Shown piece after piece: positions 60,532 to 64,000 of a DNA stretch of 64,000 bases. This DNA is from Labilithrix luteola (lineage in GTDB: Bacteria; Myxococcota_A; Polyangia; Polyangiales; Polyangiaceae): the NCBI RefSeq assembly GCF_001263205.1, contig NZ_CP012333.1:9529501-9593500 (forward strand). Reading direction: 5' to 3'. The translations under genes and the position numbers were made by a program. The notes under the pieces were generated by a model. It did not search any database and had not been told where the DNA came from. It saw only the letters and a program-made list of their open reading frames with translations. Positions within the stretch are counted from its first letter, which is position 1. The number at the start of each line of letters is the position of its first letter.

Positions 60532-60891
60532 ATGGAAAACCTGCACCACATCCGTTCTCATCTCCTCGACCTCCATCATGCGATGGTCCAAGAAGAGCGG
60601 CGCGTGTACGAAGACGCGCACGGCAAGGTGAGCGCTGGACAGTTTCTCGGCGCGCTCGTGAACGACGAGGCGTTTGCCTGGCTCCGTCCCATGACCGCGC
60701 TCATCGTCGAGCTCGACGAGAACGAAGCGAACGGCACGGTCGATGGCGACGCATGGCTCGCTCAAGTTCGCGGTCTGCTCTCACCCAACGCCGAAGGAAC
60801 GGACTTCCAGCGTCACTACGAGGCGCTCCTCCAGCGCAGTCCCGACGTCGGGCTCGCGCACGGCGCAACGATGCGCGCGCTCCGCTCCTGA
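60532..60891 (+). CDS. Small conserved helical protein of unknown function
   Basis: 119 residues: MENLHHIRSHLLDLHHAMVQ, EERRVYEDAHGKVSAGQFLG, DEAFAWLRPMTALIVELDE and a C-terminal FQRHYEALLQRSPDVGLAHG. I recognise this as a widespread proteobacterial family (pattern ENL-x-IR-x-LL-x-LHK...FAWLRPLS-x-LI) whose role is not known to me. It is cytoplasmic, with no signal or membrane segment. It is a single gene, convergent with the PLP decarboxylase (9 bp between stops). Confidence 0.75.
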   Translation: MENLHHIRSHLLDLHHAMVQEERRVYEDAHGKVSAGQFLGALVNDEAFAWLRPMTALIVELDENEANGTVDGDAWLAQVRGLLSPNAEGTDFQRHYEALLQRSPDVGLAHGATMRALRS

Positions 60892-60900
60892 GTCTCGCGT

Positions 60901-62343
60901 TCAGGGGGCTTTGGCGACGATCGCGTCGACGAGTGCCTGCAAATCCGGCTCGCGGCAGCGATGGTTCACGATGGCCACGCGAATCGCGAGCTTTCCGTCG
61001 ATGCGTGTCGTCGACGGCACGGCGACCCCGCTCTCCTGGAGCTCGACGACGATGTCTCGGTTGAGACGATCGGCGAGCTCGGGGTCGCCGTGTCGAACGC
61101 GGAAGCAAACGATGTTGAGGGGTACGGGCGCGAGCAGCTCGAGCGTCGGCTCGCTCGCCACGCGCGCTTCGAGAACCTGCGCGAGACGGCACGTTTCGGC
61201 CATCGTGGCGCCGAGGCGATCGACACCGAACGTCTTCAGCGTGAACCAGACCTTGAGGGCGCGGAAACCACGCGAGAGGTCGGGACCGAAGTCCGTGAAC
61301 CACGGCTGGCCGGCGGAGAGCCCTCGCTCGTCGCGGGCGAGATAGGCCGGCTCGTCGGCAAAAGCCGCGCGGTGCGCTTCACCGTCACGAACGAGGAGAA
61401 AGCCTGCGTCGTACGGGACCTGGCCCCATTTGTGGAAGTCGAGCGCGATGGAGTCGGCCCGCTCGAGACCGGCAAGCTTGGGCGCGAGCTCCGGCGAGAA
61501 CACGCCGAGGCTGCCGAACGCGCCGTCCACGTGGAACCAGAGATCGTTCTGCTTGGCGCATGTCGCGAGTGCATCGAGGTGATCGATGGCCCCGATGTCG
61601 ACGGTGCCGGCGTTGCCGACGACGAGAAACGGCGTGTGGCCCTCGGCGCGATCCTTCGCGATGGCCGCGGTGAGCGCGTCGAGGTTCATGCGATGCCCGG
61701 CGTCCGTCGGGATCATCCGCAGGTTCGCCGAGCCGAGCCCGCTGTGCTCCATCGCGCGCCGCACGCAGCCATGCGCGGCCGTCGACGTGTACGCGATGAG
61801 GCGCATTCCCTCCGCCGCGAGCCCTCGCTCGCGCGTGGCGGCGCCGAGCCGTTTCGTCTTCGCCACGATCACGGCGAGAAGGTTCGCCATCGACGTGCCG
61901 GTCACGAGGATGCCGGTGGCCGACTCGGGGAAGCCGAAGAGGCGCCTCATCCAGCGGACGATCTGCCGCTCGACCTCGATCGCCGCATGGTCCCGCCCAC
62001 CGACGTTCGGGTTCAGCCCGGCCGCGAGCAGCTCCGCCATCATGCCGTAAGGCGTGCCTCCGCCTTGCACCCAGCCGACGAACCGCGGGTGGGCGTTGCC
62101 GCTGCCGTACGGAAGGATGAGGCGTTCGAACTCGGCGTGAACGTCTTCGATGGGCGTCTCGCCGAACGGGACGGGCGCGTCGAACGCCGATCGGACGTCG
62201 GCAGGCATCGGACGCCACGCAGGTCCATCGGCAAGGTGCTCGACGTGATCGACGATGCCATCGAGCATCTCGTGGGCCTTCTTGCGGAAGGCATCGAACG
62301 AAGGCGGGTCGAGCGTGGGCAGGCCGTCAGCGCGGCGAGGCAT
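60901..62343 (-). CDS. PLP-dependent group II amino-acid decarboxylase family protein
   Basis: 480 residues, standard length. HPRFVGWVQGGGTPYGMMAE, GILVTGTSMANLLAVIVAKT (phosphate-binding loop), a stacking His in TSTAAHGCVRRAMEH, GNAGTVDIGAIDHLDALA, FHVDGAFGSLGVFSPEL (Asp contacting the PLP pyridine N) and DSIALDFHKWGQVPYDAGF with the Schiff-base lysine in DFHKW. This resembles tyrosine/aromatic-L-amino-acid decarboxylases and glutamate decarboxylase-like proteins. The substrate cannot be assigned from motifs. It is the last unit before rnpB on the minus strand, and probably has its own promoter between 62344 and 62476. Confidence 0.88.
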   Translation of the reverse strand: MPRRADGLPTLDPPSFDAFRKKAHEMLDGIVDHVEHLADGPAWRPMPADVRSAFDAPVPFGETPIEDVHAEFERLILPYGSGNAHPRFVGWVQGGGTPYGMMAELLAAGLNPNVGGRDHAAIEVERQIVRWMRRLFGFPESATGILVTGTSMANLLAVIVAKTKRLGAATRERGLAAEGMRLIAYTSTAAHGCVRRAMEHSGLGSANLRMIPTDAGHRMNLDALTAAIAKDRAEGHTPFLVVGNAGTVDIGAIDHLDALATCAKQNDLWFHVDGAFGSLGVFSPELAPKLAGLERADSIALDFHKWGQVPYDAGFLLVRDGEAHRAAFADEPAYLARDERGLSAGQPWFTDFGPDLSRGFRALKVWFTLKTFGVDRLGATMAETCRLAQVLEARVASEPTLELLAPVPLNIVCFRVRHGDPELADRLNRDIVVELQESGVAVPSTTRIDGKLAIRVAIVNHRCREPDLQALVDAIVAKAP

Positions 62344-62476
62344 GGGCCCACTTTAGTCACCGCTGGGGCGAGAGAGACACGAGAGACAACCGCGCTTGCA
62401 CGGAAAATTCGGGGGCGTTCGGCTGAGTTCGATGTCCCCGCTCGAGCTCGAGCGCGCAAAGCCACAAACCAGGAGA

Positions 62477-62508
62477 CAAAAGCACGCGACCCGCGCGAGG
62501 CGGGTCAC
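62477..62508 (-). terminator. Terminator after the RNase P RNA
   Basis: On the minus strand CGTGACCCGC and GCGGGTCGCG form a strong stem with a short CTC loop, followed by TGCTTTTGTC. It lies just beyond the 3' end of rnpB. Confidence 0.7.
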
Positions 62509-62517
62509 GAGGTCGAC

Positions 62518-62966
62518 GTCGTTCGTAAGCCGAGTTCTGTTCCGCTTGCGAGTCATCCCGCACGCGGCGGCGGTCATTCCTCTAGGGCGGCCGTTACCGG
62601 ACGCCTCGAGCAGCCTACCCGCGAGCTCGGGCGAGTCGCCCTTTGCGATGTTGCCATCGCTCGCCCGCCTACGTGGCCTTGCTCCCGATGGGGTCTGCCG
62701 TGCCGCCTTCGTTACCGAAGACGCGGTGGGCTCTTACCCCGCCGTTTCACCCTTACCCTCCGGACCTCACTCGAAGGACGCGCGCGAGCGCGCGAACTCG
62801 AAAGGTATCAGAAGGGCGGTCTTTCTCTGTTGCACTTTCCTTCGCGTTTCCGCGACCGGGCGTTACCCGGCATCGCACTCTGTGGAGCTCGGACTTTCCT
62901 CCCGCGGTCACTCCCTCCTTGCGGAGGGCGAAACCACCGGCGATCGCCTGATCGGCATCGACGCCC
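62518..62966 (-). ncRNA. rnpB: RNase P RNA, bacterial type A
   Basis: The universally conserved blocks are present in order on the minus strand: GGGAGGAAAGTCCGAGCTC near the 5' side (about 62885-62904), AGGGTGAAACGGCGGGGTAA then GAGCCCACC in the middle (about 62728-62757), and ACAGAACTCGGCTTACGAAC near the 3' end (about 62521-62540). It is the catalytic RNA that removes 5' leaders from pre-tRNA. The size of about 450 nt is slightly above the usual type A, with long GC-rich arms around 62770-62880. Ends are approximate (within about 10 nt) because P1 pairing was not fully resolved. Protein-like frames across it on either strand are chance. Confidence 0.93.
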
Positions 62967-63001
62967 CCAACTTGGCCCATCGAGCCCAAAGAAGCAACCG
63001 C

Positions 63002-64000
63002 TCAGCCGTGGCGGGGCGCGGACTCTTCCGGCGTTGCTCGCACGAACGCAAGCAGGGTGACGAAGGGCACGACCACGAGCCCGTAGCGCCCCGCGCCGAA
63101 GAAGACGGCGTGCGTGGCCGCGGTGAGCAGGATGGTGGCCGCCGTGGCGGGCAGAATGACGGGTGCTCGCGCGAGAGCGCGCGGCCCGAGCAGCAGAATC
63201 GCTGCCGCGCACGCCAAGTAGCCGACGGTCCCCGGAACGACCACGCACGCGGCGAGCCCCAGCGCGGCGATCACGATGCGCGCACGCTTTCGCGGCCCGG
63301 GGAACTTGAGAACCGCCACCAACGCAGCCGCGAGCAAGAGCCGCGAAGCCAGCGTCTCGACGGTGCCGAGCGCGACCTTCGCGCCATATGGGAAGCGCGT
63401 CGCGTTCGCTTGATGCAGATACCACGGCGCGGCGCCGAAGTAGTCGAACGTCGCGCGCATCTTGGCCGGGACGCGCGCGAGCCAAGCCAGCGGATCGGCT
63501 TCGATGACGTGCACGGCTTCGTGGCCGAAGCAGGCGTCTTTCGCGGCTTCGGCGAAGACCTCCTTGCAGGCCTCGGGGACCTTCATCTCCTGCCACGCGC
63601 CGTTCGTGGTCTGCGTTCCGATGGCGAGATTCCATCCTCCGTTCACGCTGACGAGCGCGCATCGCTCCATGCGCACGCAGTTACGAACGGTCCACGGCGC
63701 GCAGACCGCGAACGTGAGCGCCGTCACCAGCACAGCGGCCAGGCCTCGCACGGCGAGGCGCTCCTTCGGGGTCGCGGCGAGCAACCCCAGCACCGGGCCG
63801 TACGCAAGCGACTGCGGGCGAACGAGGGTGACGAGGCCCATGACGAGCCCCGTGAGGGCGAGCCAGCGCCAGCGACTCCTCGAATCGCCGCGCTCGGCTG
63901 CGTCACGAGCCCTGGCCGCGGTCGCGGTCGCCACCACTAGCAGCGCGGCGGTCATGCCTTCGGTCATCAGCGCCGCCGTGTACGGCACGAGCGCAGGATG
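63002..64000 (-). CDS. Polytopic membrane glycosyltransferase-like protein (N-terminus beyond window edge)
   Basis: The frame is open to the right edge; at least 333 residues are present, ending at 63002. Multiple membrane segments are visible (LTGLVMGLVTLVRPQSLAYG, AVLVTALTFAVCAPWTVRN, LAACVVVPGTVGYLACAAAI, TILLTAATHAVFFGAGRYGL). The segment APWTVRNCVRMERCALVSVN and the RYGLVVVPF end are typical of GT39/ArnT-like GT-C glycosyltransferases that use polyprenyl-phosphate sugars; the catalytic first loop would be in the missing part. A 36-bp gap separates it from rnpB. It is distinct from the broken GT-C-like gene at 29253-31188. Confidence 0.7.
   Translation of the reverse strand, partial: HPALVPYTAALMTEGMTAALLVVATATAARARDAAERGDSRSRWRWLALTGLVMGLVTLVRPQSLAYGPVLGLLAATPKERLAVRGLAAVLVTALTFAVCAPWTVRNCVRMERCALVSVNGGWNLAIGTQTTNGAWQEMKVPEACKEVFAEAAKDACFGHEAVHVIEADPLAWLARVPAKMRATFDYFGAAPWYLHQANATRFPYGAKVALGTVETLASRLLLAAALVAVLKFPGPRKRARIVIAALGLAACVVVPGTVGYLACAAAILLLGPRALARAPVILPATAATILLTAATHAVFFGAGRYGLVVVPFVTLLAFVRATPEESAPRHG

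Noticed and set aside
60961..63060. Long plus-strand frames across the PLP decarboxylase and rnpB
   Set aside because: One strand codes for a clear decarboxylase and the rest is RNase P RNA with conserved blocks; the protein-like frames are accidental.

Overview
The window is high-GC, densely coded chromosomal DNA from a Gram-negative bacterium. Lipid A acyltransferase, outer-membrane barrel proteins and many lipoproteins show the double membrane. IgGFc-binding-like, RCC1 and Cys-rich NCGxCG-repeat surface lipoproteins, zinc-ribbon/Pro-Ala-rich membrane proteins and ECF sigma factors are the usual furniture of Myxococcota, most like Polyangiales. The taxonomy is inferred from gene content. 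No transposase, prophage, CRISPR array or tRNA was seen.

Left part (1-19625). 1-5296 (minus) is a cysteine-assembly operon: Rrf2 regulator, CysK, a short ThiF/MoeB-type E1, a CysO-like sulfur carrier, a 97-residue E1 N-terminal-arm protein, CysM, a Mec-like JAMM protease and an edge-truncated exported protein. It resembles the mycobacterial CysO-CysM-Mec route, with two extra parts. It is followed by an orphan FliK-like protein, a CNNM/CorC membrane protein, a Pro/Ala-rich membrane protein, a lipoprotein, trpG-trpD-trpC, a XerD-type recombinase, an N-formylglutamate amidohydrolase-like protein, rpmB, a degenerate gamma-glutamyltransferase-like protein with a DUF72 protein, a lipid A acyltransferase and a VWA lipoprotein.

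Middle part (19636-42405). This is the most striking feature: two collinear copies of an eight-gene cassette on the minus strand, copy A at 19636-29135 and copy B at 33138-42405. Each copy runs: exported beta-barrel-like protein, ECF sigma factor, membrane protein that is probably its anti-sigma partner, Cys-rich lipoprotein, two beta-propeller lipoproteins, a seven-repeat RCC1 lipoprotein, and an IgGFc-binding-like lipoprotein. Most junctions are 4-bp ATGA/GTGA overlaps, and the same 26-bp overlap occurs at the same junction in both copies. The effectors are clearly paralogous, while the sigma/anti-sigma pairs have diverged strongly. I infer two independently controlled surface-lipoprotein systems. 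Between the copies lie a membrane glycosyltransferase-like gene (frame broken twice), a cyclophilin lipoprotein and an SDR oxidoreductase.

Right part (42570-64000). An MBL-fold hydrolase, a YggX-like protein and a 1275-residue iron-sulfur flavoprotein fusing NfnB/GltD-like and NfnA/PyrK-like halves form one minus-strand group. On the plus strand follow a zinc-ribbon membrane protein, an exported propeller protein, an A-type Fe-S carrier, and an ArsR-methyltransferase regulator next to cobalamin-dependent methionine synthase. A porin-like protein, an MCP with CheW, a small conserved protein, a PLP decarboxylase, RNase P RNA and an edge-truncated membrane glycosyltransferase complete the window.

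Three otherwise intact genes (metH, the MBL hydrolase and the membrane glycosyltransferase, the last one twice) are each broken by one missing base in a short C/G run. This looks more like consensus error than gene decay, so they are annotated as whole genes.
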